This document shows positions 1 through 9,203 of a DNA stretch of 64,000 bases, piece by piece. The notes under the pieces are model-generated. The model ran no database searches and had not been told where the DNA came from. It saw only the letters and a list, made by a program, of their open reading frames with translations. Both the position numbers and the translations under genes were made by a program. Source of the stretch: Aldehydirespirator sp965117015 (GTDB lineage: Bacteria; Actinomycetota; Acidimicrobiia; Acidimicrobiales; Aldehydirespiratoraceae); assembly GCA_965117015.1 (NCBI GenBank), contig OZ220747.1, positions 310,001 to 374,000 of the forward strand, read 5' to 3'. Positions within the stretch are counted from its first letter, which is position 1. Each line of letters begins with the position of its first letter.

Positions 1-2
1 TC

Positions 3-1016
3 ACCGCGCTCGCCTCAGCAGGCGAGCACGTCGTGGCCGCGGCCGGCCTCTACGGCGGCACCTACACGCTGCTGGATGTGACGCTGCGGCGCCTCGGCAT
101 CGACACGACGTTCGTGGACGGGACCGACCCCGACGCCTTCGCCGCCGCCGTGCGCGATGACACGAAGCTGCTCTACACCGAGATCATCGCCAACCCCTCC
201 GGCGCAGTCGCGGACCTGGCCGCCCTGGCCGACGTCGCACAAGCCCACAAACTCCCGCTGGCGGTCGACTCCACCTTCGCGACGCCGTACCTGTGCCGCC
301 CGATGGACTACGGCGCCGACATCGCCCTGCACTCGGCCACCAAGTTCCTGGGCGGGCACGGCACCTCCATCGGCGGGGTGATCGTGGAGGCAGGACGCTT
401 CGACTGGGACTCGGGCCGGTTCCCCCACATGGTCGATCGGATCCCGAGCTACAACGAGCTGCGCTGGTGGGACAACTTCGGCGAGTACGCCTTCTGCACC
501 AAGGTGAGGGCCGAGCAGCTGCGCGACGTGGGCGCCTGCCTGTCGCCGTTCAACGCCTTCCTGCTGCTACAGGGGATCGAGACGCTGCCGCTGCGCATGG
601 AGGCCCACGTCGCCAACGCCCGTGCCGTGGCCGAATGGCTCGACGCCGACGACCGGGTGGCATGGGTGCTGTGGGCGGGCCTGCCCGACCACCCGCAGCA
701 CGAGCTGGCCCGCCGCTACCTGCCCAAGGGCCCCGGCGCCATCTTCACCTTCGGAGTGGTGGGCGGGCGTGCCGCCGGCGCCCGTTTCATCGAATCGCTG
801 CAGATGGTGTCGCACCTGGCCAACGTGGGCGACGCCAAGACCCTCGTGATTCACCCGGCCTCCACCACCCATCAGCAGCTCTCCGACGAAGAGCTGGAGG
901 CGGGGGGCGTGTCGCCGGACATGGTGCGCATATCGGTCGGGCTGGAGGACGTCGACGACATCATCTGGGACCTCGACCAAGCCCTGACCGCGGCCACCAA
1001 GGACACCGATGGCTGA
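3..1016 (+). CDS. metY: O-acetylhomoserine sulfhydrylase-type PLP enzyme (5' end outside window)
   Basis: This is the C-terminal part of a Cys/Met-metabolism PLP enzyme that would make homocysteine from O-acetylhomoserine and sulfide in the cytoplasm. The reading frame is open from base 3, and the residues before the first GTG (33) still match the family, so the true start lies upstream of the window. The PLP-lysine motif SATKFLGGHG is present (Lys codon 342-344), together with VDSTFATPYL before it and VRISVGLED near the C-terminus. The stop overlaps the start of the following CoA-binding protein gene by 8 nt, which suggests translational coupling. MetY is preferred over MetB/MetC because of the long insertion around the RRYLPKGPGAIFTFGV segment. 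Confidence 0.9.
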   Translation, partial: TALASAGEHVVAAAGLYGGTYTLLDVTLRRLGIDTTFVDGTDPDAFAAAVRDDTKLLYTEIIANPSGAVADLAALADVAQAHKLPLAVDSTFATPYLCRPMDYGADIALHSATKFLGGHGTSIGGVIVEAGRFDWDSGRFPHMVDRIPSYNELRWWDNFGEYAFCTKVRAEQLRDVGACLSPFNAFLLLQGIETLPLRMEAHVANARAVAEWLDADDRVAWVLWAGLPDHPQHELARRYLPKGPGAIFTFGVVGGRAAGARFIESLQMVSHLANVGDAKTLVIHPASTTHQQLSDEELEAGGVSPDMVRISVGLEDVDDIIWDLDQALTAATKDTDG

Positions 1017-1524
1017 GGCCGATCATCCGCCGGTGGAGGGCTGGACGCCCCCGACGGCGCTGGAGCGTCAGCGCATCCTGAACCGGTCAAGCTCGGTGGC
1101 GGTCGTCGGCGCCTCGGCCAATCTGGCCCGGGCCAGCTACTTCGTCCTCACCTACCTGCTGTCGTCGTCCACCGACTACGACGTGTATCCCGTCAATCCA
1201 CGAGCCGCCGGCGACGAGATCCTCGGCCGCCGGGTCTATGCGTCGCTCGCGGACCTGCCGGTCACGCCGGACATCGTCGACGTGTTCCGCCGGGCCGAGG
1301 ACCTGCCCGCAGTGGCCGACGAGGCCATCGCGGTGGACGCACCCGTCTTCTGGGCGCAACTCGGACTGTGGAGCCCCGAGGCCGCGAAGCGCTGCGTCGC
1401 GGCCGGACTCGACGTCGTGATGGACCGGTGCCTGAAGATCGAGCACGCCCGCTTCCACGGCGGTCTGCACCTGTCCGGATTCGACACCGGAGTCATTTCC
1501 TCGCGCCGCAGTTTTCGCCGTTGA
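1009..1524 (+). CDS. CoA-binding domain protein (YccU family)
   Basis: This 171-residue protein is a single Rossmann-like CoA-binding domain of the YccU/COG1832 family. The nucleotide-binding loop SVAVVGASANLARASYFV starts near residue 28. The typical VYPVNP segment and the conserved C-terminal VMDRCxKIEHAR motif follow. The usual motif has Pro after the Cys, but here it is Leu. The N-terminus is longer than in the roughly 140-residue family members. The ATG lies inside the 3' end of metY, so the two are probably translated together. Family members are small cytoplasmic proteins of unknown role, and the pairing with metY suggests a link to sulfur amino acid metabolism, but that is inference. 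Confidence 0.82.
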   Translation: MAEADHPPVEGWTPPTALERQRILNRSSSVAVVGASANLARASYFVLTYLLSSSTDYDVYPVNPRAAGDEILGRRVYASLADLPVTPDIVDVFRRAEDLPAVADEAIAVDAPVFWAQLGLWSPEAAKRCVAAGLDVVMDRCLKIEHARFHGGLHLSGFDTGVISSRRSFRR

Positions 1525-1600
1525 CGGGGGCGGCAGGTCCGCTAAGATCGCTTTTTCTCTCGATTCGGGCGGGCATCCGATGAGATGAGGGGGAGGACCG

Positions 1601-2443
1601 ATGGCACGTACGGTTACTTCGGCAATTGTCCAGGTGGCCTGGACCGGCGACAAGGAGTCGATGATCGAGCTCCACGAGAAGTACGTGGCGGAGGCGGCGT
1701 CGGCCGGCGCCCAGGTCATGTGCTTCCAGGAGCTCTTCTACGGCCCCTACTTCTGCCAGGTTCAGGACACCGAGTTCTACTCCTACGCCGAGGCCATCCC
1801 CGACGGTCCTACCACCAAGCGGTTCCAGGAGCTGGCGGCCAAGCACGAGATGGTGCTGGTGCTGCCCATGTACGAGCACGAGCAGGCCGGGTTCCTCTAC
1901 AACACCGCGGCCGTCATCGACGCCGACGGCAGCTACCTGGGCAAGTACCGCAAGACCCACATCCCGCAGGTCAAGGGGTTCTGGGAGAAGTTCTACTTCC
2001 GTCCCGGCAACCTCGGATACCCGGTGTTCGAGACCGCGGTCGGCACCGTCGGCGTGTACATCTGCTACGACCGCCACTTCCCCGAGGGCTGGCGGGCCCT
2101 CGGGCTGGCGGGCGCGGAGATCGTGTTCAACCCGTCGGCCACCAGCCGCGGCCTCTCCGCCTACCTCTGGCAGCTCGAGCAGACCTCGGCCGCGGTGGCC
2201 AACATGTACTTCGTCGGGGCCATCAACCGGGTCGGGATCGAGCCGCTGGGCGACAACGACTTCTACGGCACCTCCTACTTCGCCAACCCGAGAGGGCAGT
2301 TCGTGGACGGCACCGCCTCGGACCAGACCGAGGAGCTGGTGGTGCGCGACCTCGACCTCGACCAGATCGAGGAGGTCCGATCCCAGTGGGCCTTCTACCG
2401 GGACCGCCGCCCCGACGTCTACGGACCCCTGACCGCTCCATGA
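1601..2443 (+). CDS. Nitrilase-superfamily amidohydrolase, probable beta-ureidopropionase
   Basis: This 280-residue carbon-nitrogen hydrolase carries the Glu-Lys-Cys triad of the nitrilase superfamily: Glu44 (CFQELF), Lys118 (KYRKTH) and Cys155 (ICYDRHFPE). The ICYDRHFPEGWR context and the length fit beta-ureidopropionase or N-carbamoylputrescine amidase. The dihydropyrimidinase gene begins 50 bp downstream, so hydrolysis of N-carbamoyl-beta-alanine to beta-alanine, CO2 and ammonia is the best guess. N-carbamoyl-D-amino acid hydrolase is the main alternative. The ATG at 1601 is chosen because a strong Shine-Dalgarno (AGGGGGAGG, 1588-1596) precedes it. It opens a run of eight same-strand genes. 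Confidence 0.88.
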   Translation: MARTVTSAIVQVAWTGDKESMIELHEKYVAEAASAGAQVMCFQELFYGPYFCQVQDTEFYSYAEAIPDGPTTKRFQELAAKHEMVLVLPMYEHEQAGFLYNTAAVIDADGSYLGKYRKTHIPQVKGFWEKFYFRPGNLGYPVFETAVGTVGVYICYDRHFPEGWRALGLAGAEIVFNPSATSRGLSAYLWQLEQTSAAVANMYFVGAINRVGIEPLGDNDFYGTSYFANPRGQFVDGTASDQTEELVVRDLDLDQIEEVRSQWAFYRDRRPDVYGPLTAP

Positions 2444-2493
2444 CCTAACTCGCCGGCGGTTCGAACAGCCGGAGGCACCGGAAGGAGACAGAG

Positions 2494-3903
2494 ATGGCAA
2501 CGCTCATCAAGGGAGGCACCGTCGTCAGTTCGACCGGCGCGGACCCGGCCGAGGTGCTGATCGACGGCGAGCAGATCACCGCGGTGCTGCGCCCCGGCAG
2601 CGACATCGCGGCCGCGGCCGAGCAGGGCGCGGAGGTCATCGACGCCACCGGCCGGCTGGTGGTGCCCGGCGGCGTCGACGTCCACACCCACATGGAGCTG
2701 CCCTTCGGCGGGACGTTCGCCTCCGACACCTTCGAGACCGGCACCCGGGCCGCGGCCTGGGGCGGCACCACCACCATCGTGGACTTCGCGGTGCAGAAGA
2801 CCGGCGAGAACGTGCGCGAGTGCCTCGACGCCTGGATGGCCAAGGCCGAGGGCAACTGCGCCATCGACTACGGCTTCCACATGGTCATCGGGGGGGTCGA
2901 CAACGACTCCCTCAAGGAGATGGACCTGCTGGTCAACGAGGGCATCACCAGCTTCAAGCTGTTCATGGCCTATCCCGGCGTGTTCCTGGCCGACGACGGC
3001 CAGATCCTGCGGGCCATGCAGCAGGCCGCCGGAAACGGTGCGCTCATCATGATGCATGCCGAGAACGGCCTGGCCATCGACGTGCTGGCCGAGCAGGCCT
3101 TCGAGCGGGGCGAGATCAGCCCGGTCAACCACGGGTACGTGCGCCGCAAGGAGCTGGAGTCGGAGGCCACCCACCGGGCCATCCAGCTGGCCAAGGTGGG
3201 GGCGGCACCCCTGTACATCGTCCACCTGTCGGCCTCCGAGGCCCTCGAGCAGGTGGCCATGGCCCGCGACGCCGGCATGAACGTGTTCGCGGAGACCTGC
3301 CCCCAGTACCTGCACTTCAGCCTGGAGGAGCATCTGAACCGTCCCGGATTCGAGGGGGCCGCCTACGTGTGCTCCACCCCGCTCCGGTCCCGGGCCGAGG
3401 GCCACCAGGACGACCTGTGGAGGGGGCTGCGGACCAACGACCTGGCCGTGGTGTCCACCGACCACTGCCCGTTCTGCATGAAAGAACAGAAGGAGTTGGG
3501 CCTGAACGACTTCCGGGCCATCCCCAACGGCATCGGCGGCGTCGAGCACCGCATGGACATGATCTACCAGGGCGTGGTCACCGGCGAGATCGGACTGGCC
3601 CGCTGGGTGGAGCTGTGCGCCACCACCCCGGCCCGCATGATGGGCCTGTACCCCCGCAAGGGGATCATCGCGGCCGGCTCCGACGCCGACATCGTGATCT
3701 ACGACCCCAACAAGCAGTGGACCATCAGCGTCGACAACCACCACATGAACATGGACCACTCCGCCTACGAGGGCACCGAGGTGACAGGCCACGTCGACAC
3801 GGTGTTCTCGCGGGGCCGCAAGGTCATCGACGACGGCCAGTACCTGGGCCGGGCCGGCGACGGCCAATACCTGCCGAGAGGCTTGAGCCAGTACCTGATG
3901 TAG
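2494..3903 (+). CDS. hydA: Dihydropyrimidinase / D-hydantoinase
   Basis: This cyclic-amide hydrolase opens 5,6-dihydrouracil or hydantoins to N-carbamoyl amino acids. The binuclear-metal site of the amidohydrolase superfamily is complete: His64 and His66 (DVHTHME), the carboxylated Lys155 (SFKLFMAYPG), His188 (MMHAENG), His244 (VHLSASEA) and the Asp in STDHCPF (Asp323). The length of 469 residues is typical for the family. A purine-rich GGAAGGAGA Shine-Dalgarno precedes the ATG. Its position between the ureidopropionase-like gene and the semialdehyde dehydrogenase points to reductive pyrimidine catabolism, although hydantoinase activity on other cyclic ureides cannot be excluded. Confidence 0.94.
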   Translation: MATLIKGGTVVSSTGADPAEVLIDGEQITAVLRPGSDIAAAAEQGAEVIDATGRLVVPGGVDVHTHMELPFGGTFASDTFETGTRAAAWGGTTTIVDFAVQKTGENVRECLDAWMAKAEGNCAIDYGFHMVIGGVDNDSLKEMDLLVNEGITSFKLFMAYPGVFLADDGQILRAMQQAAGNGALIMMHAENGLAIDVLAEQAFERGEISPVNHGYVRRKELESEATHRAIQLAKVGAAPLYIVHLSASEALEQVAMARDAGMNVFAETCPQYLHFSLEEHLNRPGFEGAAYVCSTPLRSRAEGHQDDLWRGLRTNDLAVVSTDHCPFCMKEQKELGLNDFRAIPNGIGGVEHRMDMIYQGVVTGEIGLARWVELCATTPARMMGLYPRKGIIAAGSDADIVIYDPNKQWTISVDNHHMNMDHSAYEGTEVTGHVDTVFSRGRKVIDDGQYLGRAGDGQYLPRGLSQYLM

Positions 3904-3958
3904 CCGCAGATGCCGGCCCGCACCCCGCCGCGACAGGAGACAAGACAGGAGACGTCAC

Positions 3959-5446
3959 GTGGAAACCATTCAGCATTTCGTTGACGGAGCGGCCCTGCCC
4001 TGCGCATCGGGCCGGTCCCACCCGGTCTTCAACCCGGCCACCGGCGAGCAGACGGCCGAGGTCGGGCTGGCCAGCGTCGAGGAGGTCGACGCCGGGGTCG
4101 CCTCGGCCCAGACCGCCTTCGAGGACTGGCGCCAGACGTCGCTGGCGGCCCGCACCAAGTTGATGCTCGCCTTCCGCAACCTGGTCGAGGCCAACGCGGC
4201 CGAGATCGCCGCCCGGCTGACCGCGCAGCACGGCAAGGTGCGCTCAGACGCGCTGGGCGAGGTGGCTCGTGGCCTGGAGAACATCGAGTACGCCTGCGGC
4301 CTGGCCGACTTGTTGAAGGGCAGTTTCAACTCCCAGGCGTCCAGCGGCGTGGATGTCTACACCGTGCGCCAGCCACTGGGCGTGGTGGCCGGCATAACCC
4401 CGTTCAACTTCCCGGCCATGGTCCCGCTGTGGATGATCCCCAACGCGGTGGCCTGCGGCAACACTTTCGTTCTCAAGCCGTCCGAGCGTGACCCGTCCGC
4501 GCCGCTGCTGGTGGCCGAACTGTTCTTCGAGGCCGGGTTCCCGCCGGGCGTGCTCAACGTCATCAACGGCGACAAGGTGGCCGTGGACCGGCTGCTGACG
4601 CACCCCGATGTGGCCGCGGTGAGCTTCGTGGGGTCCACCCCGATCGCCCGTTACGTGTACGAGACGGGCACCTCGGCCGGCAAGCGCGTCCAGGCCCTCG
4701 GCGGGGCCAAGAACCACATGGTCGTGCTGCCCGACGCCGACATCGACCTGGCCGCAGATGCGGCCGTCTCCGCGGCCTACGGCTCAGCCGGCGAGCGCTG
4801 CATGGCCGTGTCGGTCGTGGTGGCCGTGGGCGACGCCGGCGACCCCCTTGTCGACGCCATCAGGGTGCGCACGGACAAATTGCAGGTCGGGCCAGGCGAG
4901 GACCCCGAATCGGAGATGGGCCCGCTGATCACCCGCGAGCACCGCGACCGGGTGGCCGGCTACGTCGGCGCCGGCGCCGACGAGGGCGCCACCGTGGTGG
5001 TCGACGGGCGCGAAGCGGTCTTCGACCACGACGGCTTCTTCCTGGGAGTGTCGCTGCTCGACAAGGTCACCCCTGAGATGTCGGTGTACCGGGACGAGAT
5101 CTTCGGTCCGGTGCTGTGCGTGGTGCGCTCCGACAGCTACCACGAAGCCGTGGAGCTCATCGAGCAGAACCCGTGGGGCAACGGCGCAGCCATCTTCACG
5201 CGGGACGGCGGCGCGGCCCGCCAGTTCCAGCTCGACGCCGACGCCGGCATGGTCGGCGTCAACGTCCCCATCCCCGTGCCCGTCGGCTACCACTCCTTCG
5301 GCGGCTGGAAGAACTCGCTGTTCGGCGACACCCACATGTACGGACCCGAGGGGATCCACTTCTTCACCAAGGCCAAGGCCATCACGGCCCGCTGGCCCGA
5401 CCCGGCCGACAGCGTCGTCGACCTGGGCTTCCCCCGCAACCGCTGA
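3959..5446 (+). CDS. mmsA: (Methyl)malonate-semialdehyde dehydrogenase, CoA-acylating
   Basis: This 495-residue aldehyde dehydrogenase oxidatively decarboxylates malonate or methylmalonate semialdehyde to acetyl- or propionyl-CoA with NAD. It shows ITPFNFPAMVPLW with the catalytic Asn150 and the catalytic Cys281 in GSAGERCMAVS. The residue after Glu in GERCMA and the absence of the usual general-base glutamate context match the MmsA group rather than ordinary ALDHs. The start is a GTG preceded by AGGAGA. It can finish the pathway begun by the two upstream genes, since beta-alanine transaminated to malonate semialdehyde would be its substrate. No aminotransferase is in this cassette, but a class III enzyme lies at 34720-35937. 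Confidence 0.92.
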   Translation: METIQHFVDGAALPCASGRSHPVFNPATGEQTAEVGLASVEEVDAGVASAQTAFEDWRQTSLAARTKLMLAFRNLVEANAAEIAARLTAQHGKVRSDALGEVARGLENIEYACGLADLLKGSFNSQASSGVDVYTVRQPLGVVAGITPFNFPAMVPLWMIPNAVACGNTFVLKPSERDPSAPLLVAELFFEAGFPPGVLNVINGDKVAVDRLLTHPDVAAVSFVGSTPIARYVYETGTSAGKRVQALGGAKNHMVVLPDADIDLAADAAVSAAYGSAGERCMAVSVVVAVGDAGDPLVDAIRVRTDKLQVGPGEDPESEMGPLITREHRDRVAGYVGAGADEGATVVVDGREAVFDHDGFFLGVSLLDKVTPEMSVYRDEIFGPVLCVVRSDSYHEAVELIEQNPWGNGAAIFTRDGGAARQFQLDADAGMVGVNVPIPVPVGYHSFGGWKNSLFGDTHMYGPEGIHFFTKAKAITARWPDPADSVVDLGFPRNR

Positions 5447-5466
5447 GGGGCTGAAGGTCCGTCGTC

Positions 5467-6468
5467 ATGGATTTTGGCGTTGTCCTCCAGACCGACCCGC
5501 CCGCTTGGCGGGTGGTGGATCTGGCCCAGAAGGCCGAGACCTACGGGTTCTCCCACGGATGGACCTTCGACAGCCATGTGCTCTGGCAGGAGCCCTTCGT
5601 CATCTACAGCCAGATGCTGTCAGCCACGAACCGCATGATGGTGGGGCCGATGGTCACCAATCCCGGCACCCGCAACTGGACGGTCACCGCCTCGCTGTTC
5701 GCCACCCTCAACGACATGTTCGGCAACCGCACGGTGTGCGGCATCGGCCGGGGCGACTCGGCCATGCGAGTGCTGGGCCACACTCCCACCAGCCTGGCCA
5801 CGCTGGGCGAGTCGATGGCGGTCATCAAGGGCCTGGTCGAGGGCCGGGAGGTCGCCTACAACGGCACCCGCCAGCAGTTCGGTTGGTCCGCGGGCAGCCG
5901 GCTCGACATCCTGATGGCCGCCTACGGGCCGAGAGCCCTGAAGCTCTGCGGCGAACAGGCCGACGGGTTCATCCTCCAGCTCGCCGATCCCCAGATCACG
6001 GAGTGGACCATCGCGGCCGTCCGCCAGGCTGCGGCCGAGGCGGGACGTGATCCCGACGAGCTCTACATGTGCGTAGCCGCGCCGGCCTATGTAGGAGACG
6101 ACCTGGCCCACCAGCGCGATCAGGTCCGCTGGTTCGGTGGAATGGTCGGCAACCATGTGGCCGACCTGGTGGACCGCTACGGCGACACCGGCGCCGGCGT
6201 GCCCCAGGCCCTCACCGACTACATCGCCGGGCGGGAGGGCTACGACTACTCGGGGCACGGCAAGGCCGGACACGAGCACACCGACTTCGTGCCCGACGAG
6301 GTGATCGACCGCTTCTGCATCCTCGGCGACGCCAGCAACCACATTGCTCGCCTTCAGGAGCTGCGCGACCTGGGTGTCGACCAGTTCGCCATCTACCTGA
6401 TGCACGACCAGAAGGACGAGACGCTCAACGCCTACGGGCAGCGGATCATCCCCGCGCTCAGGGACTGA
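5467..6468 (+). CDS. LLM-class F420-dependent oxidoreductase (TIGR03842-like)
   Basis: This 333-residue protein has the luciferase-like TIM-barrel fold. The N-terminus MDFGVVLQTDPP, the GIGRGDSAMRVLG stretch near residue 95 and YNGTRQQFGW near 135 resemble the F420-dependent LLM group represented by CPS_4043. A flavin or F420 cofactor is expected from the family, but the substrate is unknown. It starts 20 bp after mmsA and is followed at once by the ABC importer, so it belongs to the pyrimidine/hydantoin cassette. No dihydropyrimidine dehydrogenase is visible in the window, which makes this enzyme a candidate for the missing redox step. That role is inferred from context only. Confidence 0.85.
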   Translation: MDFGVVLQTDPPAWRVVDLAQKAETYGFSHGWTFDSHVLWQEPFVIYSQMLSATNRMMVGPMVTNPGTRNWTVTASLFATLNDMFGNRTVCGIGRGDSAMRVLGHTPTSLATLGESMAVIKGLVEGREVAYNGTRQQFGWSAGSRLDILMAAYGPRALKLCGEQADGFILQLADPQITEWTIAAVRQAAAEAGRDPDELYMCVAAPAYVGDDLAHQRDQVRWFGGMVGNHVADLVDRYGDTGAGVPQALTDYIAGREGYDYSGHGKAGHEHTDFVPDEVIDRFCILGDASNHIARLQELRDLGVDQFAIYLMHDQKDETLNAYGQRIIPALRD

Positions 6469-6477
6469 GTTCCCACC

Positions 6478-7494
6478 GTGAGTTCCGAAGCTGGTCCGCC
6501 CGTTGATTCCATGATTGACACGGCTGACGGGGCCACGGCGGCCGTCGACGACCCGATCGTCTTCGAGCAGCTGCTTCGCCTGCAGGCCGCCCGGGAGCAG
6601 CGGCGGGCCCGAATGCGCAGGACCGGCCGGCAGGTGGTGGTGCTGGCCGTCTTCATCTGCCTGCTGGGCCTGGCCTACAGCCTCTACAAGGTGGTGGGCA
6701 CGGCCATCGACGACGCCCAGTCCGGCTGGCCGGTCATCGGCTCGGTCCTGCCCGAGTCCGACGACCTCAAGATGCCCCCGGTTCTCGACATCGTGTCGGG
6801 GATCTTCGAGGAGCCGAGGGGCACCAACGAGCCCTTCTGGTCGATCGTCGGCAAGGAGGCCGCCTTCACCCTGCGGGAGGCAGCCGTGGGATTCGCCATA
6901 GGCGTAATAGTGGGCCTCAGCATCGCCATCGTGCTCACCACCTCCGGGCACTTGGAGCGGGCTCTGGTGCCCCACGTGATCGCCAGCCAGACCATCCCGC
7001 TCATCGCCATCGCGCCGATCATCGTGATCTGGGGCCGCAAGAGCTTCGACTTCCTGCCCTTCGAGTGGCAGGACTGGATGTCGGTGTCGATCATCGCCAC
7101 CTACCTGACGTTCTTCCCGGTGACGATCAACGGCCTGCGGGGCCTGCAGTCCCCCCGCCCCGAGAACCTCGAGCTGATGGACTCCTACGCGGCCCGTTGG
7201 GGCCAGACGCTGTGGCGTCTGCGGCTTCCGGCCTCGCTGCCGTACCTGTTCGCTGCGTTCAAGATCGCGGCCACCGCCAGCGTGGTGGGAGCCATCGTGG
7301 GAGAGATCTCCGCCGGGGTCAAGGGAGGCCTGGGCCGCCGGGTGCTGCTGGAGGCCCAGCGCTACACCACCGGCCCGGAACGCCTGTATGTGGCGGTGCT
7401 GGGCGCGGCCGCCCTGGGGATCTTCGTGTTCGCGGTGATCTCGACGATCGAGTACGGACTGGTGGGCCGCAAGGGTCGCGAGACGGTGACATGA
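6478..7494 (+). CDS. ABC transporter permease (TauC/SsuC type)
   Basis: This 338-residue inner-membrane permease has a cytoplasmic N-terminus of about 50 residues, a first membrane segment near residues 55-75, and a BPD-type permease core. The EAA-like loop is visible as LELMDSYAARWGQTLWRLRLPASLPYLF. It is one of two permeases in the importer, and the second lies beyond the ATPase gene. Its stop overlaps the ATPase start (ATGA). The GTG at 6478 is used, but ATG 6511 is also possible. Substrate assignment rests on the binding protein and the neighbouring dihydropyrimidinase, which suggest a pyrimidine-like compound. Confidence 0.88.
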   Translation: MSSEAGPPVDSMIDTADGATAAVDDPIVFEQLLRLQAAREQRRARMRRTGRQVVVLAVFICLLGLAYSLYKVVGTAIDDAQSGWPVIGSVLPESDDLKMPPVLDIVSGIFEEPRGTNEPFWSIVGKEAAFTLREAAVGFAIGVIVGLSIAIVLTTSGHLERALVPHVIASQTIPLIAIAPIIVIWGRKSFDFLPFEWQDWMSVSIIATYLTFFPVTINGLRGLQSPRPENLELMDSYAARWGQTLWRLRLPASLPYLFAAFKIAATASVVGAIVGEISAGVKGGLGRRVLLEAQRYTTGPERLYVAVLGAAALGIFVFAVISTIEYGLVGRKGRETVT

Positions 7495-8321
7495 GCGAAA
7501 TGAATGACGGCACGAACGACGACATGAGCGACCCAGGCCCCGACATGGACGCCCAGGCCCCGGCCGTCGAGATCCGGGGAGCGTCCAAGATCTTCAATCC
7601 CGGGCGCCACAACGAGGTGAAGGCCCTCGAAGACATCGACCTTCACATCGACCAGGGCGACTTCGTCACCCTCATCGGCCCCTCGGGCTGCGGAAAGAGC
7701 ACGCTGCTGCGCCTCATCGCGGCGCTCGTCGATGCCAGCGACGGCACGGTGCTCGTCAACGGCAAGACCGCGGACGCGGCCCGCCTCGACCGGGACTATT
7801 CGATGGTGTTCCAGCGGGCGGGCCTGTTCGACTGGCGCAACGTCTCACGCAACATCGAGCTGCCGCTCGAGCTGATGGGCTGGAAGGCAGCCGACCGGCG
7901 CCGCCGGTCCGCGGAGATGCTCGAGCTGGTCAAGCTCACCGAGTTCGCCCGCCATCACCCCGCCGAGCTCTCCGGGGGCATGCAGCAGCGCATCGCCATC
8001 GCCCGGGCCATGTCGTTCCACCCGCAGCTGTTGCTGATGGACGAGCCGTTCGGCGCGCTCGACGAGATGACCCGGGAGCACATGCAGAACGAACTTCTGC
8101 GCATCTGGTCGGAGACTCAGATCACCGTCGTGTTCGTCACCCACTCCATACCCGAGGCGGTGTTCCTGTCCACCAAGGTGGCCGTCATGTCGCCCCGCCC
8201 GGGTCAGATCGCGGCCGTGATCGACAACGATCTGGGCCCGCGCACCGACGCCACCCGCGACGATCCCGCCTTCTTCAGCAATGTCACCGCGGTGCGCGAC
8301 GCGCTGCGGGGAGGCCACTAG
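7491..8321 (+). CDS. ABC transporter ATP-binding protein (TauB/SsuB type)
   Basis: This 276-residue ATPase energises the importer formed with the flanking permeases. It has Walker A GPSGCGKST, the Q-loop VFQRAGLFDWRNV, signature LSGGMQQR, Walker B LLLMDEPFGALD and the H-loop VFVTHS. The ATG at 7491 overlaps the permease stop by 4 nt. An in-frame open region extends further upstream but runs through the permease gene in another frame and is not part of the protein. The first 20 residues are a Met- and Asp-rich extension. The sequence groups by eye with nitrate, sulfonate and taurine-type ATPases, which also serve THI5-like importers. Confidence 0.93.
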   Translation: MSEMNDGTNDDMSDPGPDMDAQAPAVEIRGASKIFNPGRHNEVKALEDIDLHIDQGDFVTLIGPSGCGKSTLLRLIAALVDASDGTVLVNGKTADAARLDRDYSMVFQRAGLFDWRNVSRNIELPLELMGWKAADRRRRSAEMLELVKLTEFARHHPAELSGGMQQRIAIARAMSFHPQLLLMDEPFGALDEMTREHMQNELLRIWSETQITVVFVTHSIPEAVFLSTKVAVMSPRPGQIAAVIDNDLGPRTDATRDDPAFFSNVTAVRDALRGGH

Positions 8322-8367
8322 CCGTGACCGCAGCCATTCCCGCCTCGAACAGAGACCCGGTGCAGCC

Positions 8368-9150
8368 GTGACTGCGGCAAAGACGCTGCTGCGCTCCTGG
8401 CTGCCTCCGGTGGTGGCTGCGGTGGTCATCTTCGGCGGCTGGGAGGCGATCCTGGCGATACTGCGCCCTGACGGCTTCGTGCTTCCGCCGCCCTCGGAGA
8501 TCGGGAGCGCGGTGGCCGAGAACTTCGACGCGATCATCACCGCCACCGGGGTGACCGGCTTCATCATCGTCACCGGTCTGATCGCCGGGGTGGTGGTCGG
8601 AGCGGCCTTCGCTCTGCTGGTGACCGCCTCCCGGGCCGCCAACGAGACGCTCACTCCGCTGGCGGTGGCCGTCAATGCTGTGCCGATCATCGCGCTGGCC
8701 CCGATCTTCAACGCCTGGTTCGGGCTGCTGTCGCCCCGCTCCAACCAGGCCGTGGTGGTGGTGCTGGTGTTCTTCCCGATCTTCATCAATGCAGCACGGG
8801 GCTTGACCCAGGTGGAGCCGAGCCAGATCGAGCTGATGGAGTCCTACGGGGCCAGCAAGTGGCGGATCATGCGGGAGGTGCGCATCCCCAACGCCATGCC
8901 GTTCTTCTTCACCGCGCTGAAGCTGGCCACTTCGCTGGCCGTGATCGCCGCCATCGTGGCCGAGTACTTCGGCGGCCGACAGGACGCCCTGGGCAACCTC
9001 ATCACCAACTCGGCCGGACTGACCCGCTACAACGACGCCTGGGCCGCAGTGCTGGCCGGCTCGCTGGTGGGGATCGGCCTCTACGCGCTGGCAGTCCTTG
9101 CCGAGCGCCTCGTCATGCCCTGGTACTTCGTGGCCAGGAGGTCGGCGTGA
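8368..9150 (+). CDS. ABC transporter permease (TauC/SsuC type), second subunit
   Basis: This 260-residue permease has about six membrane segments and the EAA loop ELMESYGASKWRIMREVRIPNAMPFFF. The GTG at 8368 is preferred because the protein then begins just before the first membrane segment (LLRSWLPPVVAAVVIFGGWEA). The upstream in-frame region overlaps the ATPase gene and encodes Arg/Cys-rich sequence unlike the family. The ATPase stop lies 46 bp upstream. Together with the permease at 6478 it would form a heterodimeric channel, as in THI5-like importers with paired permeases. Confidence 0.87.
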   Translation: MTAAKTLLRSWLPPVVAAVVIFGGWEAILAILRPDGFVLPPPSEIGSAVAENFDAIITATGVTGFIIVTGLIAGVVVGAAFALLVTASRAANETLTPLAVAVNAVPIIALAPIFNAWFGLLSPRSNQAVVVVLVFFPIFINAARGLTQVEPSQIELMESYGASKWRIMREVRIPNAMPFFFTALKLATSLAVIAAIVAEYFGGRQDALGNLITNSAGLTRYNDAWAAVLAGSLVGIGLYALAVLAERLVMPWYFVARRSA

Positions 9151-9203
9151 CGCCCGCAACTTAGTCTCATCAGAGAAGACCCCATTTGGGAGGGAAACAA
9201 ACC

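Noticed and set aside
7065..7490. N-terminal extension of the ABC ATPase
   Set aside because: It overlaps the permease gene in another frame, and the real ATG at 7491 overlaps the permease stop in the usual ATGA way.
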